DNA of 64,000 nt from an uncultured Acidimicrobiales bacterium (lineage in GTDB: Bacteria; Actinomycetota; Acidimicrobiia; Acidimicrobiales; SHLQ01): NCBI GenBank assembly GCA_938041035.1, contig CALHYX010000030.1:1-64000 (forward strand), written 5' to 3'. The position numbers were made by a program, and so were the translations under genes. The notes under the pieces were generated by a model that saw nothing but the letters and a program-made list of their open reading frames with translations, was not told the origin of the DNA and searched no databases. Position 1 is the stretch's first letter, and each line of letters opens with the position of its first letter. Of the stretch, positions 54,846 through 63,331 are shown piece by piece.

Positions 54846-55832
54846 ATGCGGGTGTCGGTTAGCGGTGTCGGCGCGGTCGGCGCCCGGGCGGCTCGCCAAC
54901 TGCTGAGCACCGCGGCGGTCGACCAGGTGGTCGTCACCGACGAGCGTTCCCACGTCTCTGATGCCGTCGTCCGTTCGCTCGGCGAAGGGGCGCGCGTAGC
55001 GGAGGGCCCCCACGGCTGGCTCGACGACATCGATGTGGCCGTGCTCGCCACCCGGCCCGGCAGCCACGGGGAGTTGGCCCGCACCGCTGTGCTCGCCGGG
55101 GTCTCGGTCGTCTCGGTCAGCGATTCGGTCGACGACGTGTCGGCCCTGCTGAGCCTCGATGCTCGGGCCAAGGCCCACGGGTGCCGGGTTATCGCCGGCG
55201 CCGGGTTCATGCCCGGGCTGAGCGATGTGCTGGCGGTGCACGCCGCCCGCCAGTTCGATTCGGTCGAAGAGATTCACGTCGCCAAATCCGGCACCGGCGG
55301 GCCCGCCTGCGCCCGCCAGCACCACCGGGCGCTCAGCAGCACCTCGCTCGACTGGAAGGACGGTGCCTGGGTGCGCCGGGCGGGCGGATCGGGGCGCGAA
55401 CTGTGCTGGTTTCCCGAACCGGTGGCGGCCGTCGACTGCTATCGGGCGGCGCTGCCGGATCCGGAACTGCTGCTGGAGGCCTTTCCCGATGCCCAGCGCA
55501 TCACGGCGCGCATGTCGGCCACCCGCCGCGATCGCATGACGATGCACCTTCCCATGTTGCGCCCGCCGCACCCCGAGGGAGGTCGGGGGGCGATCCGGGT
55601 GGAGCTGCGGGGCCGAATCGCGGGCGAGTACCAGGTCGTGACCCTGGGCGCAGCGGACTACCCGGCCGTGGCCTCGGGCGCGGTGGCGTCGCTCGCCGCG
55701 GAGTGGATCGGCGCGGGGCGTACCGGCCCCGTCGGTGCGTCGGGCCTCGGACCCGCGGTCGACTCGGTTGCCTTCCTCGATGCCCTGGTGCGGCGCGGGG
55801 TGCACCTCTCGGCATTCGCGGGCGCCGACTGA
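54846..55832 (+). CDS. Saccharopine-dehydrogenase-like NAD(P)-binding oxidoreductase
   Basis: A 328-residue protein with an N-terminal Rossmann fold (VSGVGAVGARAARQLL, VVVTDERSH and LATRPG). The next segment is CRVIAGAGFMPGLSDVLAVHAAR, which contains the saccharopine-dehydrogenase signature GFMPGLS. Several Cys are present. It likely oxidises or reduces an unknown substrate. The start ATG is one base after the small-protein stop. No pathway partner is evident. Confidence 0.75.
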   Translation: MRVSVSGVGAVGARAARQLLSTAAVDQVVVTDERSHVSDAVVRSLGEGARVAEGPHGWLDDIDVAVLATRPGSHGELARTAVLAGVSVVSVSDSVDDVSALLSLDARAKAHGCRVIAGAGFMPGLSDVLAVHAARQFDSVEEIHVAKSGTGGPACARQHHRALSSTSLDWKDGAWVRRAGGSGRELCWFPEPVAAVDCYRAALPDPELLLEAFPDAQRITARMSATRRDRMTMHLPMLRPPHPEGGRGAIRVELRGRIAGEYQVVTLGAADYPAVASGAVASLAAEWIGAGRTGPVGASGLGPAVDSVAFLDALVRRGVHLSAFAGAD

Positions 55833-55911
55833 CACCGAATCACGGTTACCCAGCCCTGGTGCCACACCCGACAATCGCGGTGTGGGCCGCGCGAACCACG
55901 TGCGAACCATC

Positions 55912-55931
55912 TGTGGATTACCTGTGGATAA
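55912..55931 (-). promoter_or_regulatory. Tandem DnaA boxes upstream of the WhiG-like sigma gene
   Basis: TGTGGATTA (55912-55920) and TGTGGATAA (55923-55931) lie 11 bp apart, in phase on one side of the helix. The second is a perfect DnaA box in inverse orientation. They are about 160 bp upstream of the sigma factor ATG and outside the origin region. Confidence 0.6.
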
Positions 55932-56087
55932 ATCCTCAAGTTCAGCGGAAAACCAGCCGAAGCTACGCCGGTAGGCAAGATTTCTCGAGTTTTTGCTCAA
56001 GGTATTTGCCGCGGGGGCCGAAACCTCAAAGCGTTGGATAAACGACCGGCACCACGCCGGCATGACGAGATTGAGGGCGATACCCCG

Positions 56088-57020
56088 ATGGCCACCAAGC
56101 CGACCAAGAACACCACCGAAGCCACGATCGAAGGCACGGGCAAAACCCAGCCGGAACTCTCGGCGATGATCGAAGAGAACCTGCCGCTCGTGAAGCACAT
56201 CGTGTTTCAGGTGGCGGTGCACTTCCCTCGCCACGTGGAGCGAGAAGAGTTGGCTCGGGCCGGGGCGCTTGGTCTGGTGGAAGCAGCCCGTCGTTACGAC
56301 GAGGACCGCGGTGTGCCCTTCGACCGGTTCGCCGCTCAACGAATCCGAGGCGCGATCCTCGACGCCGTACGCGCCGCTGACTGGGCGCCCCGCTCGGTCC
56401 GCACCCTCGGCCGCAAGCTCGAAAACACCGAGCAGCGCCTCGCCACCCAGCTCGGCCGGGTGCCGAACATGGACGAGATGGCCGAAGCCCTCAACATGAA
56501 GCGCTCCGAGCTGCACCGCCTGCAGGACCGCATGTTTCGCTCGGTCGTGCTGGCCCTGGAACACGAAGTCAACGATGACCAGGACGAAGACCTCACCCTC
56601 GTGGACGTGCTGATCGACCGCAGCTGTCCCGAGCCGCTCGAAGAGCTCGAGAACCGTGAGATGCACGCCTACCTGCGCGACGCCATCTCGCTGCTGCCCG
56701 AACGCCAGCGCCTTGTGGTCGTCGGCTACTTCCTCGAAGGCCGGACCTCCCAGGAGCTCGCCGACTTCCTCGGGGTCACCGAATCCCGGATCTCCCAGCT
56801 GCGCTCCGAAGCGTTGCTCATGCTCAAAGACGGCATCCAGGCCCAGTACACCAATGAGCCCATGGTGCAGCCCGAAGACGTCACCGGTCGGGTGGCTCGC
56901 CGCAAGGCGGCCTACGCCGGGGCGATCAACGAACACAGCAACTGGCACGACCGGATGGATCGGGTGAACCTCATCGAGTCCGATGCGCCGCCGATTCCGG
57001 CTGGTGTTCCCCTCAGCTAG
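56088..57020 (+). CDS. FliA/WhiG-type RNA polymerase sigma factor
   Basis: A 310-residue sigma-28-like factor. Region 2 is at about residues 40-105 (LPLVKHIVFQVAVHFPRHVEREELARAGALGLVEAARRYDEDRGVPFDRFAAQRIRGAILDAVRAADWAPRSVR). Region 3 covers about 110-170, and region 4 contains LPERQRLVVVGYFLEGRTSQELADFLGVTESRISQLRSEAL. WhiG controls sporulation in Streptomyces and FliA controls motility; which applies here is unknown, since no flagellar or spore genes are in the window. A TTG at 56034 could extend it by 18 residues, but the ATG has GAGGG upstream. Confidence 0.9.
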   Translation: MATKPTKNTTEATIEGTGKTQPELSAMIEENLPLVKHIVFQVAVHFPRHVEREELARAGALGLVEAARRYDEDRGVPFDRFAAQRIRGAILDAVRAADWAPRSVRTLGRKLENTEQRLATQLGRVPNMDEMAEALNMKRSELHRLQDRMFRSVVLALEHEVNDDQDEDLTLVDVLIDRSCPEPLEELENREMHAYLRDAISLLPERQRLVVVGYFLEGRTSQELADFLGVTESRISQLRSEALLMLKDGIQAQYTNEPMVQPEDVTGRVARRKAAYAGAINEHSNWHDRMDRVNLIESDAPPIPAGVPLS

Positions 57021-57075
57021 CGCCTTCGCGCCCCAAGAACCGAGGTCACCGCTACGGCGGTACCCCGCAACTCGG

Positions 57076-57107
57076 ATCCCCAGTGCCAAGCCTCAGGCGC
57101 TGGGGAT
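57076..57107 (+). terminator. Stem-loop terminator after the sigma factor gene
   Basis: ATCCCCAG pairs with CTGGGGAT across a 16-base loop and is followed by TCGATCCTTTTC. It lies 56 bases after the sigma stop. It could also serve the convergent minus-strand gene. Confidence 0.55.
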
Positions 57108-57181
57108 TCGATCCTTTTCGGGTGCGGCGTTTCCTGGCGATCTGATTCGGGTGCCGCGGATGCGGGTTCACCGGATCCCGG

Positions 57182-58006
57182 TCAACCGGTCCCCGGCATG
57201 TCGGGCGCCAACTCGGCGGGTAGCGCGTCGGCCACGAGGACGCGCAACGCATCGTGCACCGGTCCGGCCGTGGCGATGCCGTTGCCGCCTTCGGCCCGGT
57301 CGGCCCCGGCCAGGTCGGTGAACCGGCCGCCGGCTTCGGTAACCACCACGTACGGGGCGGCGAGGTCCCACAGGTTGGCGATCGGGTCGACCATGGCGTC
57401 GACGCGTCCCGTGGCCACGAGCAGGTAGCCGTACGCGTCGGCCCAGGTCCGCATGTGCACACCGGCCGCGCTCAGCCGATCGATGACCTCGCCCCGCCAC
57501 ACCCGCAGGCCGCTGGTCATGAGCCAGGTGCCGGCCACCGCCATCGCCGGTTGCGCCAGGTCGACCCGGCGGCCGTCGAGCCCGGTGGCGTTGGTGCTGT
57601 GGAAGCACCCGAGTTCGCGGCCGGCCCATACGCATTCCCCGAGGGCCGGTACGTTGATCACGCCGATCGCCGGCCCGTCGTCGTCGAGCAGGGCCACCAG
57701 GTTCGTGTAGAGCGGGACGCCGTGGGTGAACGACTTCGTGCCGTCGATGGGGTCGAGAATCCAGGTTCGGCCCGACGTGCCCTCGGCCAGCCCCTCCTCC
57801 TCGCCAAGAATGGCGTCGTCGGGGTACGCGGCGCCGATGGCCTCGCGCAGCAGTCGTTCGGCCGCCCGATCGGCCACCGTCACCGGGCTGCCGTCGCCCT
57901 TGTGATCGACGGCCAGGTCGGGCTGGAGGAAGTGCTGCTGGGTGAGGTCGCCGGCCCGACGGGCGATGGAGACGGCGAAGTCGAGATCGGCCTGGGCAGC
58001 GGTCAT
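57182..58006 (-). CDS. Inositol monophosphatase family protein, HisN-like
   Basis: A 274-residue Mg/Li-dependent phosphatase. SPVTVADRAAERLLREAI is followed by GEEEG (metal Glu) and DPIDGTKSFTHGVPLY (metal Asp residues). WDLAAPYVVVTEAGGRFTDLAG closes the site. The fit is best to the histidinol-phosphatase HisN / IMPase group of actinobacteria, though inositol or nucleotide substrates are possible. The ATG was chosen by the family start; upstream residues are Arg-rich and unlike it. Confidence 0.85.
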   Translation of the reverse strand: MTAAQADLDFAVSIARRAGDLTQQHFLQPDLAVDHKGDGSPVTVADRAAERLLREAIGAAYPDDAILGEEEGLAEGTSGRTWILDPIDGTKSFTHGVPLYTNLVALLDDDGPAIGVINVPALGECVWAGRELGCFHSTNATGLDGRRVDLAQPAMAVAGTWLMTSGLRVWRGEVIDRLSAAGVHMRTWADAYGYLLVATGRVDAMVDPIANLWDLAAPYVVVTEAGGRFTDLAGADRAEGGNGIATAGPVHDALRVLVADALPAELAPDMPGTG

Positions 58007-58029
58007 GGGTGCAGCGTAGGGGATCGCCG

Positions 58030-59064
58030 TCAGCGCAACTGGCGGTCCGCGAGGCGGTCGGCGACCCAGTCGTCGAGCTCGTTCCAGCGGGCGTCGAGCC
58101 AGGCCACGAGCTCGTCGTCGGCGGTGGGTATGTCGGTGCGGGCAAATTCCCACAGGCGAACGTCGACCGGCTCGCGGAACGGAACGGAACGGTAGATTCG
58201 GCCGAGCGAGGAGAACCGCTCGAACCCGACGTGGCCGACCAGCACGAGGTCGGCGTCCTCGTTGCCGGCGAGCATGGCGAGGGTCCCGCCCGGGCGAACG
58301 GGCAGCAGGTGGTTCAGCTTCTGGAGCGACGGGAGCCGTTCGGGATGGCGTTCGCCGACCCGTTCGATCGCTCGCTGAAGCAACCGGGGTCGGAAGAACG
58401 TCCCCTCGGGAAAGATGACCGCCACCTCGTCATCGCCGAGATCCTCGGTAAGGGTGCGCAGTGCCGCGAGATCATCGGGGGCCGGCGCGCTGCGGCGAAG
58501 GAAGTAGTTGGGCAACCGGTTGCCGACGATGTCGAGGCAGGGTCCGAGCAGCAGGTCTTCCTTCAGGACGTAGCGGAGGCGCCGGTCGAGGGGGCCGGAG
58601 AACACCAGCGCGGGGATGATGGCGTCGCCGATGCTCGTGTGCCGGCCGATCACCACTTTGGGCCCGGGGGAGATGTCGTCGAGGCCGGCGACCGACATGG
58701 TGAGCCCCAGGGTGGCGTCCGCGGCCCGGAAGAACGCCATGGTCCACAGCCGCTGGAGGCGCCGATGGGCCCCGGGCAGCCGGCGCGGTCGCCCGAATGA
58801 GGCAACCCACAGAGCCCCGCAGCCGATCACCCCTGCGGTTTCGATCGCCAAGGTGGCCAGCAGCATCGTGAGCACCCGTACGTGACGAAACCGCCGCTGA
58901 AGCAGTACGAGGTCGGCCAGCACCGCCAGCACCGCCAGGACGGGAAACGCCAGCACCGCAACCACGTCAAGGCACAGCAGGGTCGTTAGGGTTAAGGATC
59001 GACGCCGGACCGGACTGGTCAACACCCGATCCTGGAAAATCGGGTCTTCGAACAACCTTCCCAC
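58030..59064 (-). CDS. Membrane-bound acyltransferase (PlsC-like superfamily)
   Basis: A ~344-residue protein. About three hydrophobic helices lie at the N-terminus (residues 25-90). The acyltransferase domain has block I RHTSIGDA (the HX4D pair) and block III FPEGT. It resembles glycerol-3-phosphate or lysophospholipid acyltransferases. The start is taken as a GTG after AGGA; a TTG two codons earlier (59070) is an alternative. It is on the same strand as the HisN-like gene, 23 bases before it. Confidence 0.8.
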   Translation of the reverse strand: MGRLFEDPIFQDRVLTSPVRRRSLTLTTLLCLDVVAVLAFPVLAVLAVLADLVLLQRRFRHVRVLTMLLATLAIETAGVIGCGALWVASFGRPRRLPGAHRRLQRLWTMAFFRAADATLGLTMSVAGLDDISPGPKVVIGRHTSIGDAIIPALVFSGPLDRRLRYVLKEDLLLGPCLDIVGNRLPNYFLRRSAPAPDDLAALRTLTEDLGDDEVAVIFPEGTFFRPRLLQRAIERVGERHPERLPSLQKLNHLLPVRPGGTLAMLAGNEDADLVLVGHVGFERFSSLGRIYRSVPFREPVDVRLWEFARTDIPTADDELVAWLDARWNELDDWVADRLADRQLR

Positions 59065-59149
59065 CAACAAATCCTAAACCGGCCCGTCGAGTCGACGATG
59101 GGTCAAACCGGCGCTGTTTTCCCGTGAGTGCGCTGAGGAGACGACAACC

Positions 59150-60451
59150 TTGACCGAGAAGGCGTCCTGGGGCGAGCACCTCATCGTCGCTCCGACGTTT
59201 GCCGATGTCATCGCCGGCATCTCGGTCGCCCTCGTGTTGTTGCCCCAATCGTTGGCCTACGCCGAGATCGCCGGAATGCCGCCCGCCGTCGGGCTGATGG
59301 CCGCAGCACTCCCCCCGATCATCGGTTCGCTGCTGGCCTCGTCGCCGTGGCTGCAGACCGGGCCGGTCGCGCTTACGAGCCTCCTGACCTTCGGCGTCCT
59401 CAGCGAACTCGCAACGCCCGGAACGATGGACTACGTCAAGCTCGGTACGTTGCTGGCGTTGGTCGTGGGAATCACCCGCACCCTGCTCGGTCTGGCGCGA
59501 CTGGGGTCGATCGCCTACCTGATGACGGAACCGGTGCTGGTGGGGTTCACCTCGGCCGCCGCGCTGACGATCATGGCGTCGCAGCTCGACTCGTTCATGG
59601 GAGCCGACCCCGCCAGTGAAGGCGTGTACCCGCGGGTGTGGGACACGATGATCGACCCGGGTTCGTGGAACTGGGCGGCCATCGGGCTCGGTCTGCTCAC
59701 GATGGCGATCGTGGCGGGTGTGCGCCAGATCCACCGGCTCATTCCCGGCGTGCTCATCGCCGTGGTCGTCGGCATCGTCGCGTCGCGGCTCGGCGACTTC
59801 GACGGTGAGGTGGTGGGTGACCTGCCCGGTACGCTGCCGTCGCTGTCGCTCAGCTACGACTGGTCGGCCCTGGGCGATCTGTTGATCCCCGCGCTGGTGA
59901 TCGCGCTCGTCGGTTTCGCCGAACCCTCCTCGATCGCCCGGCTGTTCGCCAAGGAGAGTGGCACCCGCTGGAACGCGGATCGCGAACTGCTCAGCCAGGG
60001 TCTGGCCAACCTCACCTCCAGCGTCTCGGGCGCCTGGCCGGTGGGTGGATCGTTCAGCCGGAGCTCGCTGAACCGCCAGGCCGGCGCCCGCACCCGCTGG
60101 AGCGGTGCGATCACCGGGGCGACGGTGTTGATCAGCCTGCCGTTCAGCACCGCACTGGAGCCACTGCCCAAATCGGTGCTCGCCGGGATCGTCATCGGCG
60201 CGGTGTACCGCCTCTTCGATTTCCGGGGACTGTGGGGCCTTTGGGGCCGATCGGTACCCCAGGCCCTGATCGCCGCGATCACCTTCATCAGCGCGATCCT
60301 GCTGTCGCCGCGCATCGACCAGGCCGTCCTGGTGGGCGTGGTGTTGGCGCTGCTGGCGCGCTTTGGTTTCGGTACGGACTCACCCCACGGGGTGCTGCCG
60401 CCGATCGATGAAGAAGTTGACGAACTTTCGGCGATCGATCCCGACGCATAG
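59150..60451 (+). CDS. SulP-family anion transporter without STAS domain
   Basis: A 433-residue polytopic protein with the SulP/SLC26 opening VIAGISVALVLLPQSLAYAEIAGMPPAVGLMAA and the conserved NLTSSVSGAWPVGGSFSRSSLN, which is the SulP signature region. About eleven hydrophobic helices are visible. The C-terminal STAS domain is absent, since the protein stops after DEEVDELSAIDPDA. It probably exchanges sulfate, bicarbonate or related anions. The start TTG has GAGGAGA ahead of it. A sulfate role would link it to the sulfotransferases of this window, but that is speculative. Confidence 0.85.
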   Translation: MTEKASWGEHLIVAPTFADVIAGISVALVLLPQSLAYAEIAGMPPAVGLMAAALPPIIGSLLASSPWLQTGPVALTSLLTFGVLSELATPGTMDYVKLGTLLALVVGITRTLLGLARLGSIAYLMTEPVLVGFTSAAALTIMASQLDSFMGADPASEGVYPRVWDTMIDPGSWNWAAIGLGLLTMAIVAGVRQIHRLIPGVLIAVVVGIVASRLGDFDGEVVGDLPGTLPSLSLSYDWSALGDLLIPALVIALVGFAEPSSIARLFAKESGTRWNADRELLSQGLANLTSSVSGAWPVGGSFSRSSLNRQAGARTRWSGAITGATVLISLPFSTALEPLPKSVLAGIVIGAVYRLFDFRGLWGLWGRSVPQALIAAITFISAILLSPRIDQAVLVGVVLALLARFGFGTDSPHGVLPPIDEEVDELSAIDPDA

Positions 60452-60479
60452 GGGCTACCGTGTCGCTCCGGAGGAATCG

Positions 60480-62603
60480 ATGAGCCAGCTAACCCGCCTG
60501 ACCACGAACGAGTTCGATGTGGTGCTCGCCCTCACCGATCAGGGTCCACACCTCGCGTACTTTGGCGCGCCGCTCGGGCCCGACGCCGACCTGGCCGCCA
60601 CGCTCGCAGCTCTGGGCCGGCCGGTACCCAACGGCGGCCTCGACATCGAACCGGTGATCACCCTCGTACCGGAGCACGGTTCTGGATTTCCCGGTCGGCC
60701 GGGCCTCGCCGGCCGGTCGCCGGGCGGATCGGGCTGGGCCCCGCGATTCATCGATCATGAGGTCGACGAACAGCCCGGATCGATCACCGTCACCAGCGTC
60801 GAACCGGTGGTGGGTCTGCGCCTGGTCACCACCCTCCAACTCGATGCCGAGGTCGGCGTGCTCGACCTGGCGACCACGCTCGAAAACACCGGCGAGCGGC
60901 GCTATCTGCTCGACCGGCTCGGGGTCGCGGTTCCCCTCCCCGCGGTAGCCGCCGAGGTCCTGTCGTTCACCGGCCGGTGGTGTGGGGAATATCGGCCCCG
61001 CCGCATCGACTGGGATGCCGGTGTGTGGAGCGTCGAAAATCGGCGGGGGCGCACGTCGCACGACCACGTGCCCGTCGCCTTTGCGGGTACCGCCGGCTTC
61101 GGCGAGGACCACGGCGAAGTCTGGGGTGTACACCTGGCGTGGAGCGGCAACAGCGAAGTGCGGGGCGAACGGTTGACCGATGGTCGCCGTCTCTTCCAGG
61201 CCAACGAACTGCTGTTCACCGGCGAGGTCGTCCTCGAACCGGGGGAGAGCTACACCAGTCCGACCCTGCGCACCGCCTATTCCGCCCGCGGGCTCAACGG
61301 GGTGAGCGCTGCGTTTCATCGGGCCATCCGGTCCTACGGCAACATCCCCGGCGTCGATCGGCCGCGAGCGGTGCTGTTGAACACGTGGGAAGCGGTGTAC
61401 TTCAACCACGACCTCGCCACCCTGACCGGGTTGGCCGATCGGGCCGCCGAGGTGGGCATCGAACGCTTCGTGCTCGACGACGGCTGGTTCCACGGTCGGC
61501 GCAGCGATGACGCCGGGCTGGGCGACTGGTGGGTAGACGCCGACGTCTGGCCCGACGGTCTGGCGCCACTCATCGACCATGTGCGCGGTCTCGGACTCGA
61601 GTTCGGTATCTGGGTCGAACCCGAGATGGTGAACCCGGACTCCGAGCTGTATCGCAGCCATCCCGACTGGGTGCTCACCGACCCGGACTACGAACCCGTC
61701 CTGGGGCGGAACCAGCTCGTGCTGAACCTCGCCAACCCCGATGCCTACGCCCACATTTTCGAACACCTCGACCGGCTGCTCGCCGATCACGACGTCGGTT
61801 ATGTGAAGTGGGATATGAACCGTGATCTCGTGCACGCATCGCACCAGGGGCGCGCCGGCGTGCGGGATCAGACGCTGGCCGCCTATCGCCTGATCGATGA
61901 GCTGGGTGCCGCTCACCCCGACGTGGAGATCGAGAGTTGTTCGTCGGGCGGGGCCCGGGCCGATCACGAGATCCTCAAGCGCACCGTGCGGCTCTGGGCA
62001 TCGGATTGCAACGACGCGCTCGAGCGCCAGACCATCGATCGGGGGTACTCCTACCTTTTTCCTCCCGAGGTCGTCGGGTCCCACATCGGGCCGACCGTGT
62101 CGCACACCACCGGTCGGCGGCACGGCCTGGCGTTCCGGGCGGCGACCGCCTTTTTCGGTCACTTTGGCGTGGAATGGAACCTGTTGGACACCCCGGAGTC
62201 CGACCGCGCCGCGCTGGCGGAGTTCATCGCCCTCCACAAGGAGCACCGCGCCATGCTGCACAGCGGCGACTATCGGCGTTTCGATCACCCCGATCCGTCG
62301 GCCCACGCCCACGGGGTGATCGCCACCGATCAGGGCGAAGCGATCGTGTCCTATGCCCAGCTGACCTCGCCTCGGGCGGCCACGCCGGAACCGCTGCGCG
62401 TCACCGGCCTCGACCCCGACACCCGCTACCGGGTGCGCCCGCTCGCGTTGCCCGACGAGAAGCTCGGCTCTCACAAACAGCTCCCGGGTTGGGTCACCGC
62501 CGGTTCGGTCGAGCTGTCCGGCCGGCAGTTGATGCACCACGGTCTGCAACTCCCCGTGCTGCACCCCGAATCGGCGTACCTGCTGCACCTGGTCCGGGTT
62601 TGA
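60480..62603 (+). CDS. Alpha-galactosidase, GH36
   Basis: A 707-residue GH36 enzyme. The N-terminal beta-sandwich is followed by the TIM barrel with VLLNTWEAVYFNHD and VLDDGWFHGR. The nucleophile segment is YVKWDMNRD (D445), and the acid-base segment is ASDCNDALER (D509). A C-terminal Ig-like domain follows. It removes alpha-1,6-galactose from melibiose/raffinose-type sugars in the cytoplasm, since no signal peptide is seen. GGAGG precedes the ATG. No sugar transporter is nearby. Confidence 0.93.
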   Translation: MSQLTRLTTNEFDVVLALTDQGPHLAYFGAPLGPDADLAATLAALGRPVPNGGLDIEPVITLVPEHGSGFPGRPGLAGRSPGGSGWAPRFIDHEVDEQPGSITVTSVEPVVGLRLVTTLQLDAEVGVLDLATTLENTGERRYLLDRLGVAVPLPAVAAEVLSFTGRWCGEYRPRRIDWDAGVWSVENRRGRTSHDHVPVAFAGTAGFGEDHGEVWGVHLAWSGNSEVRGERLTDGRRLFQANELLFTGEVVLEPGESYTSPTLRTAYSARGLNGVSAAFHRAIRSYGNIPGVDRPRAVLLNTWEAVYFNHDLATLTGLADRAAEVGIERFVLDDGWFHGRRSDDAGLGDWWVDADVWPDGLAPLIDHVRGLGLEFGIWVEPEMVNPDSELYRSHPDWVLTDPDYEPVLGRNQLVLNLANPDAYAHIFEHLDRLLADHDVGYVKWDMNRDLVHASHQGRAGVRDQTLAAYRLIDELGAAHPDVEIESCSSGGARADHEILKRTVRLWASDCNDALERQTIDRGYSYLFPPEVVGSHIGPTVSHTTGRRHGLAFRAATAFFGHFGVEWNLLDTPESDRAALAEFIALHKEHRAMLHSGDYRRFDHPDPSAHAHGVIATDQGEAIVSYAQLTSPRAATPEPLRVTGLDPDTRYRVRPLALPDEKLGSHKQLPGWVTAGSVELSGRQLMHHGLQLPVLHPESAYLLHLVRV

Positions 62604-62622
62604 GCGCTTAGGCTCAGCGGTC

Positions 62623-63318
62623 ATGGTCGACAAGGGAGCGGGTCTCCAACCGGGCGCCGAACACTACCGGGCGTTCGTGGGTCCACCCGAGGACTACGAC
62701 CTGCTCAGCGCGCTCCAGATCGGGCTGTTGTTCGCGCTGGGTCTGCGGGAATCACATCACCTGTGCGACGTCGGTTGTGGCTCCCTGCGGGCCGGACGCC
62801 TGTTGATGAGCTACCTCGAGCCGGGCCACTACTGGGGGCTCGAACCCGAGGAGTGGGCCGTCGAAGCCGGCATTGCCGAGGAACTGGGTCAGGAGTTTGT
62901 CGATCTGCACCGGCCTCAGTTCCGCTTCGCCGGCGACTACGGCGTGAGCGCCTTCGACCAGTCGTTCGATGTGGTGCTGGCCCAGTCGGTGTTCAGCCAC
63001 ACCTACGCCGACGACGCGGCCACATTGCTGCGCGAAACCTCGGCCGCCCTGGCCCCCGACGGGGTACTCGTCGCCACGTTCTACGAGCGCGATGCCCGCA
63101 GCGCCCATCTGCCCGACCCCGCTGAGGGTTCGGGATGGAGCTACCCGGGCAATGTGGCCTACAAGTGGGGGCAGTTCGCCGAACTCGCGAGCGCCGCCGG
63201 GCTGGCGATCGCCCGGCTCGACTGGCATCACCCTCGCCAGATCTGGTTTCTCGCCGGACCCAAGGGCTCGGGCGTCATCCCCCGCGCCGCCCGCATCCAG
63301 CGCCCGACCGTCGACTAG
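62623..63318 (+). CDS. Class I SAM-dependent methyltransferase
   Basis: A 231-residue methyltransferase. Motif I is LCDVGCGSLRAGRLLM, EPEEWAVEAGI follows, motif II is FDVVLAQSVFSHTYAD, and motif III is LAPDGVLVATFYE. It is followed tail-to-tail by the partial sulfotransferase. The substrate is unknown. Confidence 0.85.
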   Translation: MVDKGAGLQPGAEHYRAFVGPPEDYDLLSALQIGLLFALGLRESHHLCDVGCGSLRAGRLLMSYLEPGHYWGLEPEEWAVEAGIAEELGQEFVDLHRPQFRFAGDYGVSAFDQSFDVVLAQSVFSHTYADDAATLLRETSAALAPDGVLVATFYERDARSAHLPDPAEGSGWSYPGNVAYKWGQFAELASAAGLAIARLDWHHPRQIWFLAGPKGSGVIPRAARIQRPTVD

Positions 63319-63331
63319 TTACCGGTCCCTT

